Positions 16,175-25,472 of a DNA stretch of 64,000 nucleotides are shown one piece after another (the stretch's first letter is position 1; each line of letters begins with the position of its first letter). The position numbers and the translations under genes are program-made. Origin of the DNA: Halomonas salipaludis (GTDB lineage: Bacteria; Pseudomonadota; Gammaproteobacteria; Pseudomonadales; Halomonadaceae); assembly GCF_002286975.1 (NCBI RefSeq), contig NZ_NSKB01000009.1, forward strand, positions 1 through 64,000, written 5' to 3'. The notes under the pieces are model-generated. The model searched no databases and was not told where the DNA came from. It was given only the letters and a program-made list of their open reading frames with translations.

Positions 16175-17031
16175 GCGTGACGCTAGACCTGCCACCCGCG
16201 ATGCTCTGGCCGCTGGCCGCCGTACTCGGGCTGTGCCTGGGCAGCTTTCTCAACGTGGTGATCACCCGCCTGCCGGTGATGCTGATGCAGGGCTGGCGGG
16301 CCGAGGCACTGGATGCCCTGGAGCAGCAGCCAGAGGCGGTACCACGCTTCAACCTGCTGACGCCGCGCTCGCAGTGCCCCAGCTGCGCCCAGCCGATTGC
16401 CTGGTACGACAACATCCCGCTGCTCGGCTATCTCAAGCGCCGCGGGCGCTGCGCCGGCTGCAACGGGCGGATCAGCCCGCAGTACCCGCTGATCGAGCTG
16501 GCCGGAGCGATACTGACGCTGGCGACTGTGGCGCTGTACGGCGCCAGCCTGGCCGGGCTGTTCATCGTCGGCGCCTGCCTGACGCTGCTGGCGCTGGCGG
16601 TGATCGACCTGCGCACCCAGCTGCTGCCCGACATCATGACCCTACCGCTGCTGTGGGCAGGGCTGCTCTACCAGCTGCTGTTGCAGCCGCTGCTGCTGCC
16701 CAGCGCGGTGATCGGTGCAATGCTCGGCTATCTCGCACTGTGGAGTTTTTACTGGCTATTCAAGCTGATCACCGGCAAGGAAGGCATGGGTTACGGCGAC
16801 TTCAAGCTGCTCGCCGCGCTGGGCGCCTGGCTGGGCTGGCAGTACCTGCCACTGCTGCTGATCCTGTCTGCCGGGGTCGGCGCGCTGGTCGGCATCGTGC
16901 TGCAGCTGGCGCTGCCCAAGCTACGCGGCACACCAATGCCGTTCGCCCCCTTCCTGGCCATGGCCGGCTGGATCGCTCTGCTGATGGGCGAGCCGCTGAT
17001 GGCACTCTATCTCGGGATCGTCGGTGTCTAA
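16171..17031 (+). CDS. pilD: Prepilin leader peptidase/N-methyltransferase PilD
   Basis: A 286-residue polytopic aspartic protease that cleaves type IV prepilins after Gly and methylates the new N-terminal Phe. The TTG at 16171 is taken as the start because GGGGAG sits six nt upstream and it overlaps the pilC stop; a GTG at 16177 is the alternative. The zinc-binding tetracysteine of the methylase loop (CPSC ... CAGC, ~70-100) is intact. Both catalytic Asp motifs are present (VIDLRTQLLPD and GMGYGDFK). About seven membrane helices are evident. Its substrates should include PilA here and any type II pseudopilins elsewhere. Confidence 0.94.
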   Translation: MSVTLDLPPAMLWPLAAVLGLCLGSFLNVVITRLPVMLMQGWRAEALDALEQQPEAVPRFNLLTPRSQCPSCAQPIAWYDNIPLLGYLKRRGRCAGCNGRISPQYPLIELAGAILTLATVALYGASLAGLFIVGACLTLLALAVIDLRTQLLPDIMTLPLLWAGLLYQLLLQPLLLPSAVIGAMLGYLALWSFYWLFKLITGKEGMGYGDFKLLAALGAWLGWQYLPLLLILSAGVGALVGIVLQLALPKLRGTPMPFAPFLAMAGWIALLMGEPLMALYLGIVGV

Positions 17032-17118
17032 CCGCCAGGGTGGCCACTGGTGACCGCGAATGTGGGGCCGTTTATGCTTGAGCTGAGGTGAGAAAGTGGA
17101 CAACTGGCGGGAGAATTC

Positions 17119-17751
17119 ATGAGCCTTTGCGTAGGCGTTACCGGCGGCATTGCCTCGGGCAAGTCGAGCGTGGCGCGGGCCTTTGCCGAGCACGGCATCC
17201 CCTGGGTGGATGCCGACGACGTGGCCCGCGAGGTGGTCGAGCCTGGCGAGCCGGCGCTGGACGAGATCGTCGCGCGCTTCGGCCCGCAGGTGCTGGACGA
17301 CGACGGCCGCCTGAACCGCCGCGCGCTGCGCGAGATCGTGTTCCAGGATGCCGGCGAGCGGCGCTGGCTGGAGTCGGTGACCCATCCGCGCATCCGCGAG
17401 CGCCTGGTGGCGCAGCTGGCGGAGATGGCAGCGGGCCCTGCGCCCTACCATCTGCTGGTCTCGCCGCTGCTGTTCGAGTCGGGCCAAGCGGCGCTGACCG
17501 ACCGCACCCTGGTGATCGACGTGCCCGAGGCACTGCAGATCGCGCGCACCGCGACGCGGGACGGCGTCGACGAGGCCCAGGCCAGGGCCATCGTCGCCGC
17601 GCAGATGCCGCGCACCGAACGCCTGGCCCGCGGCGACGATATCCTCGACAATGGAGGGGATCTCGCGGCGCTGACCCAGCGCGTCGCCGAGCTAGACCGC
17701 TACTATCGGCAACTGTATCGACAACTCGCCAACGACTTACCACGGAAGTGA
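17119..17751 (+). CDS. coaE: Dephospho-CoA kinase CoaE
   Basis: A 210-residue cytoplasmic P-loop kinase catalysing the last step of CoA synthesis, ATP-dependent phosphorylation of the 3'-hydroxyl of dephospho-CoA. The P-loop is [17 protein letters not shown] (~6-22), followed by the substrate-binding [11 protein letters not shown] and the family signature SPLLFESG. Length matches the family (about 200-210). The start has a GGGAG Shine-Dalgarno. It follows pilD by 87 nt and is followed by yacG at 1 nt, the common pilBCD-coaE-yacG order of gammaproteobacteria. Confidence 0.95.
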   Translation: MSLCVGVTGGIASGKSSVARAFAEHGIPWVDADDVAREVVEPGEPALDEIVARFGPQVLDDDGRLNRRALREIVFQDAGERRWLESVTHPRIRERLVAQLAEMAAGPAPYHLLVSPLLFESGQAALTDRTLVIDVPEALQIARTATRDGVDEAQARAIVAAQMPRTERLARGDDILDNGGDLAALTQRVAELDRYYRQLYRQLANDLPRK

Positions 17752-17752
17752 T

Positions 17753-17995
17753 ATGAGCCAGCGTCAGACCCCATCACGCCCTCTCGAAGTCCCCTGCCCC
17801 CGCTGCCAAACACCGGTGGCCTGGGTGGAGGAGAATCTGTTCCGCCCGTTCTGCTCGGAGCGCTGCAAGCTGATCGACCTCGGCGCCTGGGCCGATGGCA
17901 GCCACCGTATCGCCGGCGAGCCGGCGATGGACGAGACCGAGATCGATGAGATGATTATGCGCGCCGAGCGCGGCGACACGGGCCGAGAGGACTAG
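17753..17995 (+). CDS. yacG: DNA gyrase inhibitor YacG (zinc-ribbon protein)
   Basis: An 80-residue protein with the YacG zinc finger CPRC ... [20 protein letters not shown]: four Cys (CX2C and CX3C) bind zinc. It is followed by the acidic tail [20 protein letters not shown]. The E. coli homologue binds GyrB and blocks its DNA binding. The gene starts 1 nt after the coaE stop and ends 2 nt before the Tus-like gene, so the three form one operon. It is slightly longer than the E. coli protein (65 aa) at both ends. Confidence 0.93.
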   Translation: MSQRQTPSRPLEVPCPRCQTPVAWVEENLFRPFCSERCKLIDLGAWADGSHRIAGEPAMDETEIDEMIMRAERGDTGRED

Positions 17996-17997
17996 CC

Positions 17998-18873
17998 GTG
18001 GCCGCTCGCCCCCCCACCGAGTACCGCCTGCTGGCCGAGCTGGAGGCGGCCTTCGACCGACTGATCGAGCGGGTCGAGGGGCTGTGCGAGGTGTATCGCC
18101 AAGCACCGGGATCGGCCTGGGCGCTGCACACCCCAACCCCGGACGCCGCCTGGCTGCGCCAGGCGCTGCTGGATTTCTGGTATCAGGATGGCCAGGACGG
18201 CCGCGCCACGCGTAGCCACGTGGGGCTGGTGGCCGCCAATCAGGCGCTGCTCGACGAGGTGGCCAGGGTCAATGCCGCCAAGGCCGAGTTTGCCGCGCTG
18301 CTGGCGGAGATCCGCGCCAAGGCGGCGAGCCTGATCCCCGAGCTCAAAGCGGTGCTGCCGTTTCGCCATCCGGCGCTGCATAGCCATCTGCGCGGTCAGG
18401 GCCTGGCGCGGCTGCAGCTCAAGCAGTGCTGGCGGGCGATTCCGGTCGCCGATGCGCCGCTGGCGCGGGTGCGCCTGGCGTGGTATTCCAGCGGGCGCTC
18501 GATCAAGAAACTTAGCGTGGGCGAGGCCGAGCAGAAGCTGCTGGCGCTGGATAGCGAGGCGCCCCATGTGCGTATTCAGCTCCGTCGCTTGGCGGGGATC
18601 CCCAGCGCCGAGCCGCTGGCCCAGGTACAGAAGCAGGCACCGCTGATGCGCGCCAACCTGTTCTTCGCCGAGCCGCTGGCCGACGGCCGCAGCCGCCGCG
18701 CCATGAATGTCGCCCTGCCGCTGTTCATTCCCAGCCACGACGGCCACCTGCCCGACTACAACCTGCCGCCCCCCGCGCCCAGCGAGAAACGCACCCGCGC
18801 CAGGCGCAGCGACGAGAAGCTCGAGGATGAGGTGTTTCTGCCCAGCCTGCGGGTGTATCGCTACCGCGGCTGA
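17998..18873 (+). CDS. Tus-like DNA replication terminus site-binding protein
   Basis: A 291-residue basic, Ala/Leu/Arg-rich protein starting at a GTG 2 nt after yacG. It shows a distant but ordered resemblance to E. coli Tus (309 aa). A helical N-terminal half is followed by VRLAWYSSGRSIKKLSVGEA, comparable to the Tus segment [20 protein letters not shown]. A later strand-rich part (RANLFFAEPLADGRSRRAMN) corresponds to the Tus beta region, and the C-terminal FLPSLRVYRYRG to Tus IIPRLHLYVAD. Tus binds Ter sites and stops replication forks from one side. Assignment rests on my recall of the Tus sequence, so the family is likely but Ter binding is inferred. No signal peptide or membrane segment. 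Confidence 0.72.
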   Translation: MAARPPTEYRLLAELEAAFDRLIERVEGLCEVYRQAPGSAWALHTPTPDAAWLRQALLDFWYQDGQDGRATRSHVGLVAANQALLDEVARVNAAKAEFAALLAEIRAKAASLIPELKAVLPFRHPALHSHLRGQGLARLQLKQCWRAIPVADAPLARVRLAWYSSGRSIKKLSVGEAEQKLLALDSEAPHVRIQLRRLAGIPSAEPLAQVQKQAPLMRANLFFAEPLADGRSRRAMNVALPLFIPSHDGHLPDYNLPPPAPSEKRTRARRSDEKLEDEVFLPSLRVYRYRG

Positions 18874-18891
18874 GCGCGCGGCCACCACCAA

Positions 18892-19174
18892 CCCCATCGC
18901 GGCTGAAGCCGCTCCCACATATGCCTTGGCGCCACTCCCGGTGTTGTGGGAAATCCACCCACACATGCCAAAGGCGCCACCCCTTGTGGGAGCGAATCTA
19001 TTCGCGATTGCAGCGCGCAGCGCTGCCGGGATAGATCAACCCCATCGCGACTGAAGTCGCTCCTACATTGGCCTTGGCGCCACTCCTGGTGTTGTGGGGA
19101 ATCCACCCACACATGCCAACCGCGCCACCCCTTGTGGGAGCGAATCTATTCGCGATTGCAGCGCGCAGCGCTGC
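18892..19174. repeat. Tandemly duplicated ~148-bp REP/BIME block between convergent genes
   Basis: A unit starting CCCCATCGCG at 18892 is repeated from 19040 (period 148) with over 90 percent identity by eye. Each unit holds two palindromes: GCGGCTGAAGCCGC or GCGACTGAAGTCGC, then GCGAATCTATTCGC. It also has a TTGTGGG...CCCACACA pairing and ends GCAGCGCGCAGCGCTGCC. It fills the whole space between the ends of the Tus-like gene and sthA, where it could act as a bidirectional transcription end. Confidence 0.85.
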
Positions 19175-20566
19175 CTAGAACAGCCGGTTGAGGCCGTTCT
19201 GGGCGGCGACGCGGTAGGCTTCGGCCATGGTCGGGTAGTTGAAGGTGGTGTTGATGAAGTACTTGAGGGTATTCGCCTCACCGGGCTGCTGCATGATCGC
19301 CTGGCCGATGTGCACGATCTCCGAGGCCTGGTCACCGAAACAGTGGATGCCAAGGATCTCGAGGGTGTCGCGGTGGAAGAGGATCTTGAGCATGCCCACG
19401 GTGTCGCCGGTGATCTGGGCGCGGGCGGTATCCTTGAAGAACGCCTGGGCGACTTCGTAGGGCACCTTGGCGTCGGTCAGCTCGCGCTCGTTCTTGCCCA
19501 CCGAGCTGATCTCGGGAATGGTATAGATGCCGGTGGGCACGTCGTCGACGAAGCGGAAGTCGGCGTCGAGCAGGTCGTCGCTGGCGTTGCGGCCCTGGTC
19601 GTAGGCGGCGCTGGCCAGGCTCGGCCAGCCGATCACGTCGCCCACCGCGTAGATGTGCGGGATGGCGGTGCGGTAGTGGTTGTCGACCTGCAGCTGACCG
19701 CGGCCATTGGCCTCCAGGCCGATGTTCTCGAGGCCCAGCTGGTCGGTATTACCGGTGCGGCCGTTGGCCCACAGGAAGGCGTCGGCGCGCAGCCGCTTGC
19801 CCGACTTGAGGTGCACCACCACGCCGGACTCGTCGCCCTCGATGCGCTCGTAGTCCTCGTTGTGGCGCACCAGCACACCGTTCTGGCGCAGGTGGTAGGA
19901 GAGCGCGTCGGAGATCTCATCGTCGAGGAACGACAGCAGGCGGTCGCGGGAGTCGATCAAGTCGACCTTGACGCCGAGCCCGGAGAAGATCGAGGCGTAC
20001 TCACTGCCGATGACGCCGGCGCCGAAGATGATCAGGGTGCGCGGGGTGTGCGACAGGCCGAGCACGGTGTCGGAGCAGTAGATGCGCGGGTGGCGAAAGT
20101 TGACGTCGGCCGGACGGTAGGGGCGCGAGCCGGTGGCGATGACGATCTTCTGGGCGCAAATCTCCTCGACGCCCTCGTGGTCGTCGCGTATCACCAGAGT
20201 GTGCTCGTCCTTGAAGCGCGCCACGCCGAAAAACAGGTCGATGCGGTTACGGGCGTAGAAGCGGGTGCGCATCTCGACCTGCTGGTCGATAGTGACCCGG
20301 GAGCGTTCGAGTACCTTGGGGAAGGAGAACCAGCGCGGCTCGCCGATATCACGGAACATGCGGTTGGTGTTGAACTGCATGATCTGCTTGACCTGATGGC
20401 GCAGCGCCTTGGAGGGGATGGTGCCCCAGTGGGTGCAGTTGCCGCCCACCGCCTGCTGCTTCTCAATGATGGCCACGCGCTTGCCATGCTTGGCGGCGTT
20501 GATGGCGGCACTCTCGCCGGACGGGCCGGTGCCGATGACCACTACGTCGTAGTTGTGGACTGCCAT
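19175..20566 (-). CDS. sthA: Soluble pyridine nucleotide transhydrogenase SthA
   Basis: A 463-residue cytoplasmic FAD enzyme that transfers reducing equivalents between NADPH and NAD+. The FAD-binding motif is [21 protein letters not shown] at the N-terminus. The region that holds a redox disulfide in related lipoamide dehydrogenases reads [16 protein letters not shown], keeping only one Cys, which is diagnostic of SthA. The NAD(P) motif is [20 protein letters not shown] (~180), and the C-terminal dimer domain carries [19 protein letters not shown]. Length equals the E. coli protein (466). It is monocistronic, flanked on both sides by REP blocks. Confidence 0.97.
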   Translation of the reverse strand: MAVHNYDVVVIGTGPSGESAAINAAKHGKRVAIIEKQQAVGGNCTHWGTIPSKALRHQVKQIMQFNTNRMFRDIGEPRWFSFPKVLERSRVTIDQQVEMRTRFYARNRIDLFFGVARFKDEHTLVIRDDHEGVEEICAQKIVIATGSRPYRPADVNFRHPRIYCSDTVLGLSHTPRTLIIFGAGVIGSEYASIFSGLGVKVDLIDSRDRLLSFLDDEISDALSYHLRQNGVLVRHNEDYERIEGDESGVVVHLKSGKRLRADAFLWANGRTGNTDQLGLENIGLEANGRGQLQVDNHYRTAIPHIYAVGDVIGWPSLASAAYDQGRNASDDLLDADFRFVDDVPTGIYTIPEISSVGKNERELTDAKVPYEVAQAFFKDTARAQITGDTVGMLKILFHRDTLEILGIHCFGDQASEIVHIGQAIMQQPGEANTLKYFINTTFNYPTMAEAYRVAAQNGLNRLF

Positions 20567-20626
20567 GTGCTGTCGCGTCTCCTTTCCCCTGAATGTGTTA
20601 TTGCCTTGGCGCCACTCCCTGTGGGA

Positions 20627-20945
20627 GCGAATTTATTCGCGATCTGTGGGAGCGGTTTTTAACCGCGATGTAGCGCACAGCGCTACCAAGCAGCCCCCCT
20701 TCGCGACTGAAGTCGCTCCTACATTAGCCAATGGCGCCACTCCCTGTGGGAGCGAATTCATTCGCGATCTGTGGGAGCGAATTTATTCGCGATCTGTGGG
20801 AGCGACTTCAGTCGCGATGCAGTGCGCAGCGCTGCCGGGCCGGGGCAACTCAACATCATCGCGGCTGAAGCCGCTCCTACATTGGCTTTGGTGCCATGCC
20901 CCTGTGAAGGGCCTCCCCCATCGCGTCTAAAGCCGCTCCTACATT
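20627..20945. repeat. Large REP-like array (about eight palindromes) between sthA and nqrM
   Basis: Successive 14-nt palindromes in GTGGGAGC or GCTCCTAC context: GCGAATTTATTCGC, GCGGTTTTTAACCGC (15 nt), GCGACTGAAGTCGC, GCGAATTCATTCGC, GCGAATTTATTCGC, GCGACTTCAGTCGC, GCGGCTGAAGCCGC and an imperfect GCGTCTAAAGCCGC. The arms change (AAT, GTT, ACT, GCT) with matching changes opposite, so hairpin structure is kept. Head-to-tail and inverted units are mixed. The array is downstream of the nqr operon and upstream of sthA; no gene is present here. Confidence 0.87.
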
Positions 20946-20953
20946 TTGCAGAC

Positions 20954-21208
20954 CTAGCGCCGCACGGCGTTGTAGCCGAGGTCGGCGCCGCGGCTCTCAT
21001 CACCGCGACGGCGGGCACTGCCACGCTTGCGGTTCTCTTCCTCGCAGACGTCGTCCTTGCCACCGCAGACTTCGCAGCCGTCCTTCATGCCGATGTTGTT
21101 GAGCCCGCCGCAGGAACCGGCGATCGGCTTGCGTCCGAGCATCACGCCGATGGCCATGGCAGCCATCAGCAGCAGCATGAAACCGAATACCAGTAACCAA
21201 ATTGTCAT
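20954..21208 (-). CDS. nqrM: Nqr maturation factor NqrM
   Basis: An 84-residue membrane protein needed for Na+-NQR assembly, thought to deliver iron for the Cys4 site between NqrD and NqrE. One N-terminal membrane helix (WLLVFGFMLLLMAAMAIGVM) is followed by GRKPIAGSCGGLNNIG and the cysteine cluster CEVCGGKDDVC, matching the DUF539/NqrM family. The C-terminal ~25 residues are an Arg-rich extension not found in short homologues. ATGs at 21211 and 21208 both follow GGAGGA; 21208 has the better spacing. It lies 27 nt after the apbE-like gene at the end of the nqr operon. Confidence 0.93.
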   Translation of the reverse strand: MTIWLLVFGFMLLLMAAMAIGVMLGRKPIAGSCGGLNNIGMKDGCEVCGGKDDVCEEENRKRGSARRRGDESRGADLGYNAVRR

Positions 21209-21237
21209 CATTCCTCCTGGGTGCCCTCGTGGGGCGA

Positions 21238-22065
21238 CTAATCGCCAAGGTAAGGCGTCATGGCCGGGCTGATGCGTACATCGTAGCCTGTTTGGGCTGT
21301 GACAATGAAATAGGCGGCAATGCTCCGCCGCTCGGCCAGGGCCAGCGCCGCCTGAGGTGTCATGCGCAGCAGCCAGCTGGCCCAGGCCGCGGCCTCCAAC
21401 GCCGTGGTGGCCAGCACACTGACCTCGACGACCCGCTCGCTGCCGTTGGCCAGCCACCAGCCGGCGGGGGTTTCGGCGCTACCGGCAAGCCCCAGCCAGC
21501 GGTCGCGGAAGTCGCCCGCAGTGGCCAGCGCCAGGTCGTCGATGGCTAAACGCCGCACCTCGGAGGCGCCGAAATCGGTGGGCTGCTCGAGGGCCAGCTG
21601 CCAGGGGCGTCGCCCCGCCTGGGTGCCCCGCGCGCGCACGTCACCGCCGACCTCGAGGAAGTAGCGCACCGTGCCCTGGGCATCCAGCCAGCTGGCCAGG
21701 CCGTCGATCAGCCAGGCGTGAGCCAGGTCCCGGTGTGCCCGCGAAAGCGCTGCGCCAGACACGCCAGGCGTGCTCGTCAGTGCCGCATCGAGCAGGGTGA
21801 GATGGTCGAGAAACGCCGCGTGCTGGCGTTCAAAGCGTGCCAGTTCACTCTGTATGCCGACCTCGAGCGACCTTGCGTCGGCGCCGGAATCGGCATACAG
21901 GGTGAAATGGTAACCGTGGTCGAGGGCCGCGCCCTGGACATCGAGCCGCTGGCTGCCGCTGTCGCGGCACCCCGTCAGGGTAGTGGCCAGCATGGCCAGC
22001 ACCGAGATGAACAGGGCCGGCCCGCGGGCCAGCCCTGTCAGTCGCCGTGAGGCGACGCCGATCAT
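21238..22065 (-). CDS. Divergent, shortened ApbE-like lipoprotein
   Basis: 275 residues, starting at an ATG that overlaps the nqrF stop (ATGA). The lipoprotein signal ends at ...LATTLTGC. Canonical ApbE (FAD:protein FMN transferase, ~340 aa) attaches FMN to NqrB and NqrC through threonine. Recognisable ApbE segments are [34 protein letters not shown] and the C-terminal [20 protein letters not shown]. However, the central DPS/LVNLWGFG region is missing, about 65 residues in total. The metal-binding Asp and Thr of the usual ADALATA motif are replaced (EAAAWAS). It is therefore probably catalytically impaired, or a structural or regulatory relative; a functional ApbE may be encoded elsewhere. 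The frame is intact and its position is the usual one for apbE. Confidence 0.75.
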   Translation of the reverse strand: MIGVASRRLTGLARGPALFISVLAMLATTLTGCRDSGSQRLDVQGAALDHGYHFTLYADSGADARSLEVGIQSELARFERQHAAFLDHLTLLDAALTSTPGVSGAALSRAHRDLAHAWLIDGLASWLDAQGTVRYFLEVGGDVRARGTQAGRRPWQLALEQPTDFGASEVRRLAIDDLALATAGDFRDRWLGLAGSAETPAGWWLANGSERVVEVSVLATTALEAAAWASWLLRMTPQAALALAERRSIAAYFIVTAQTGYDVRISPAMTPYLGD

Positions 22066-23294
22066 CCGCCGAAGTCGTCCAGCATGATGTTCTCGGGTTC
22101 TACCCCCATGTCGAGCAGCAGCTTGATCACCGAGGCGTTCATCATCGGCGGCCCGCACATGTAGTACTCGCAGTCCTCGGGCGCCGGGTGGTCCTTGAGG
22201 TACTTCTCGTAGAGCACGTTGTGAATGAACCCGGTGGGGCCTTCCCAGTTGTCTTCCGGCAGCGGGTCGGAGAGCGCCAGGTGCCACTCGAAGTTGTCGA
22301 ACTCCTCGGCCAGCTGGTCGTATTCCTCGTTGTAGAAGGTCTCACGCCAGGAGCGCGCGCCGTACCAGAACGAGATCTTACGCGTCGACTTGAGGCGCTT
22401 GAGCTGGTCGAAGATATGGCTGCGCATCGGCGCCATGCCGGCACCGCCGCCGACGAAGACCATCTCGGCGTCGGAGTCCTTGGCGAAGAACTCACCGAAC
22501 GGCCCCATCACCTGCACCTTGTCGCCCGGCTTAAGGTTGAAGACGTAGGTCGACATGATGCCCGGCGGATGGCTGGTGCCGGGAGGCGGCGTGGCGATAC
22601 GGATATTGAACTTGAGGATACCCACTTCTTCCGGGTAATTGGCCATCGAGTAGGCGCGGATAGTCTCCTCGGGGTTCTTGTGCGAGATCTTGAACAGGTC
22701 GAACTTTTCCCAGTCGCCGCGATACTCTTCCTCGATGTCGAAGTCGGAGAACTTGATATCGTAGGGCGGCGCCACCAGCTGCACGTAACCACCGGCGCGG
22801 AAGTCGACGTTCTCGCCTTCCGGCAGCTTGAGGTTGAGCTCCTTGATGAAGGTGGCGACGTTGGGGTTGGAAACGACCTCGCACTCCCACTGCTTGACGC
22901 CGAACACCTCCTCGGGCACCTCGATCTTCATGTCCTGCTTGACCGGCACCTGGCAGGAGAGCCGCCAGCCCTCCTTCTTCTCGCGCATGGTGAAGGCCGA
23001 CTCTTCGGTGGGCAGGATCGAGCCACCGCCCTCTTCCACGCGGCACTTGCACTGGGCGCAGGAGCCGCCGCCGCCGCACGCTGAGGAGAGGAAGATGCCG
23101 TTGGCGGCCAGGGTGTTGAGCAGCTTGCCACCGGCCTGAGTGGTCAAGGTGTGCTCGGGGTCACCGTTGACCTCGATGGTCACGTCCCCGCTGCTGACGA
23201 GCTTGCTGCGCGCCGCCAGGATCACCAGCGTCAATGCGATGACGATGAGGGTGAACATGACCACGCCGAGCAAGATGACAGTTGTATCAACCAT
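22062..23294 (-). CDS. nqrF: Na+-translocating NADH:quinone reductase subunit F
   Basis: A 410-residue electron-entry subunit that oxidises NADH and passes electrons via FAD and a 2Fe-2S cluster. One N-terminal membrane helix (~5-27) is followed by a plant-type ferredoxin domain whose cluster ligands are [10 protein letters not shown] plus a later Cys in [10 protein letters not shown] ferredoxin-NADP reductase-like domain follows: FAD motif [14 protein letters not shown] motif [17 protein letters not shown], and the C-terminal [13 protein letters not shown]. Length matches Vibrio NqrF (408). It ends overlapping the apbE-like gene, and nqrE is 72 nt upstream. Confidence 0.97.
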   Translation of the reverse strand: MVDTTVILLGVVMFTLIVIALTLVILAARSKLVSSGDVTIEVNGDPEHTLTTQAGGKLLNTLAANGIFLSSACGGGGSCAQCKCRVEEGGGSILPTEESAFTMREKKEGWRLSCQVPVKQDMKIEVPEEVFGVKQWECEVVSNPNVATFIKELNLKLPEGENVDFRAGGYVQLVAPPYDIKFSDFDIEEEYRGDWEKFDLFKISHKNPEETIRAYSMANYPEEVGILKFNIRIATPPPGTSHPPGIMSTYVFNLKPGDKVQVMGPFGEFFAKDSDAEMVFVGGGAGMAPMRSHIFDQLKRLKSTRKISFWYGARSWRETFYNEEYDQLAEEFDNFEWHLALSDPLPEDNWEGPTGFIHNVLYEKYLKDHPAPEDCEYYMCGPPMMNASVIKLLLDMGVEPENIMLDDFGG

Positions 23295-23366
23295 GTCGGG
23301 TTCCTATTTCAATCGTTGCCTTGTCACGTGGGGCGTACCGGGCGGCGCTGCCACCCGGTACGCGAC

Positions 23367-23984
23367 TTACAGCTGGATGCCGGAGAACGACATGAAGCCG
23401 AGCGACATCAGGCCCACGGTGATGAAGGTAATGCCCAGGCCCTGCAGGCCGCCGGGCACATCGCTGTACTTGAGCTTCTCGCGAATGCCCGCCAGGGCGG
23501 TGATCGCCAGCGCCCAGCCAAAGCCGGCACCGGCGCCGTAGACCACCGACTCGCCGAAGTTGTAATTACGCTCGACCATGAACAGTACGCCACCCAGGAT
23601 CGCGCAGTTGACGGTGATCAACGGCAGGAATACACCCAGCGCGTTGTAGAGCGTGGGCACGTACTTGTCGAGGAACATCTCGATGATCTGTACCAGGGCG
23701 GCGATTACGCCGATGTAGCTAAGCAGCCCGAGGAACGACAGGTCGATGTTTTCGGCGCCGGCGATACCGGTCCAGGTCAGTGCCCCTTCGGCGAGCAGAT
23801 AGTTGAGCACCAGGTTGTTGACCGGCACGGTGATGGTGAGTACCACGATCACCGCCACGCCGAGACCGAACGACGAGGAGACCTTCTTGGATACCGCCAG
23901 GAAGGTACACATGCCGAGGAAGAACGCCAGCGCCATGTTCTCGACGAACACCGAGGCGATGAACAGGCTCAGATAGTGTTCCAT
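23367..23984 (-). CDS. nqrE: Na+-translocating NADH:quinone reductase subunit E
   Basis: A 205-residue inner-membrane subunit with six predicted helices. With NqrD it carries the intramembrane iron centre; the conserved helix ending INAILGG-like appears as [20 protein letters not shown], including the ligand Cys. The N-terminal sequence ([20 protein letters not shown]) and length match Vibrio NqrE (198) closely. It starts one nt after the nqrD stop. Confidence 0.97.
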   Translation of the reverse strand: MEHYLSLFIASVFVENMALAFFLGMCTFLAVSKKVSSSFGLGVAVIVVLTITVPVNNLVLNYLLAEGALTWTGIAGAENIDLSFLGLLSYIGVIAALVQIIEMFLDKYVPTLYNALGVFLPLITVNCAILGGVLFMVERNYNFGESVVYGAGAGFGWALAITALAGIREKLKYSDVPGGLQGLGITFITVGLMSLGFMSFSGIQL

Positions 23985-23985
23985 G

Positions 23986-24660
23986 TTACACGGCCTCCTT
24001 GGGTTCGGTGTTGTGCTTCATCTTGAACTCGTTCTCCTCGACCTGCTCCGGGTAGGCCTCGCGAATCACCCAGATCATCAGGCCAATGATAAAGAACGCC
24101 GAGGGCGGCAGCAGCATCAGGCCGTTGGGCACGTACCAGCCGCCATCCTGCACCGGCTGCAGCACGGTGAAACCGAACACGCTGCCGGAGCCGAACAGTT
24201 CGCGGAAGAAGCCCACTACCATCAGCACCACGCCATAGCCCAGACCGTTGCCGATGCCGTCGATGAACGACATCTTGGGGCTGTTCTGCATGGCGAAGCC
24301 CTCGGCGCGGCCGAGGATGATGCAGTTGGTGATGATCAGGCCGACGAACACCGAGAGCTGCTGTGACATCTGGTAGGCGAAGGCACGCAGCACCTGGTCG
24401 ACCACGATCACCAGCGAAGCGATGATAGTGACCTGCACGATGATGCGGATCGATGACGGGATATGCTGACGGATCATCGACACGAACAGGTTGGAGAAGG
24501 CGCACACGAACACCACCGCCAGGGTCATGACCAGCGACACGCTCATGCTGGTGGTAACCGCCAGCGCCGAGCAGACCCCGAGAATCTGCAGGGCGATGGG
24601 GTTGTTCTTGAAGATCGGCGTTACCAGAACGCCTTTCGGGGAATCAGCAGCCATGATCAA
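23986..24660 (-). CDS. nqrD: Na+-translocating NADH:quinone reductase subunit D
   Basis: A 224-residue inner-membrane subunit, homologous to NqrE and paired with it in inverted topology. Diagnostic segments are [20 protein letters not shown] near the N-terminus and [20 protein letters not shown], which contains the Cys ligand of the iron site. Six hydrophobic helices are evident. It overlaps the nqrC stop by 4 nt (ATGA), a coupled start. The C-terminal polar tail (~15 residues) is slightly longer than in Vibrio. Confidence 0.97.
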   Translation of the reverse strand: MIMAADSPKGVLVTPIFKNNPIALQILGVCSALAVTTSMSVSLVMTLAVVFVCAFSNLFVSMIRQHIPSSIRIIVQVTIIASLVIVVDQVLRAFAYQMSQQLSVFVGLIITNCIILGRAEGFAMQNSPKMSFIDGIGNGLGYGVVLMVVGFFRELFGSGSVFGFTVLQPVQDGGWYVPNGLMLLPPSAFFIIGLMIWVIREAYPEQVEENEFKMKHNTEPKEAV

Positions 24661-25472
24661 GCTCCTTCCGTTTCGAGTTCGACGTCGGCGTCCTGGGCTT
24701 CATCGAGGCTGACATCCTCGCGGAAACGTGCCAGATACTCACCGAAACCTTCCGGACTTAGCCAGAACTGCACCATGTTGGTCACCCCGTTGCTGGTCAG
24801 GGTAGCACCCGACAGGCCGTCGACTTCATGCTCGCCGCTGCCGCTGCCGCGGGCCACGCGAATGGCCGGGGTGAGACTGCCGTCATCGGCGTAGATCCGC
24901 TTGCCTTCCCACTGCGACTGCCAGCGCGGATTGTTGACCTCGGCGCCAAGCCCCGGGGTCTCGCTGTGCTCGTAGTAGGTGATGCCGACGATGGTGTTGC
25001 CGTCGCCCTCGATGGACATGTAGCCGCGCATCAGGCCCCACAGGCCCTGGCCGCGGATCGGCACGATGATCTGCTCGGGGTCGTCGCCGTCGCCGACCAG
25101 GTAGACGGTGGCGTAGTTCTCCTGGCGGCTGAGGCCGGCGATATCGCGCTCGCCCGAGAGGGTGCGCGAGGAGGCCGGGTCGCGAGCGGCCTGGAAGTGG
25201 TTGAAGGTATCGGGATCGAACTCATCGGTGTACTCACCGGTGCGCAGATCCACTACGCGGGGCTCGATCTCGGCAAAGGCCGCTTCCACGTCCATGCCTG
25301 ACTCGTAGAGATTGGCGACGCGCAGGATGTTGGTCTTGCGGTCGAGCTCTTCGTTGAGCGCCTGCATCGGGCGCAGCGCCACGGCGGCGGTGGAAACCAC
25401 CACCGAGCAGACGATGCACAGCGCGAACGCCACGATCAGGATCTTCTTGATGGAGTTGTTGCTCTGTGCCAT
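24657..25472 (-). CDS. nqrC: Na+-translocating NADH:quinone reductase subunit C
   Basis: A 271-residue subunit with one N-terminal membrane helix ([20 protein letters not shown]) and a periplasmic FMN-binding domain. The FMN is attached to the Thr of [16 protein letters not shown] near residue 220, the DxxSGAT signature recognised by ApbE. Other family marks are [20 protein letters not shown] and the ETPGLGAE motif. The ATG overlaps the nqrB stop (TGATG). The C-terminus is acidic. Confidence 0.97.
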   Translation of the reverse strand: MAQSNNSIKKILIVAFALCIVCSVVVSTAAVALRPMQALNEELDRKTNILRVANLYESGMDVEAAFAEIEPRVVDLRTGEYTDEFDPDTFNHFQAARDPASSRTLSGERDIAGLSRQENYATVYLVGDGDDPEQIIVPIRGQGLWGLMRGYMSIEGDGNTIVGITYYEHSETPGLGAEVNNPRWQSQWEGKRIYADDGSLTPAIRVARGSGSGEHEVDGLSGATLTSNGVTNMVQFWLSPEGFGEYLARFREDVSLDEAQDADVELETEGA

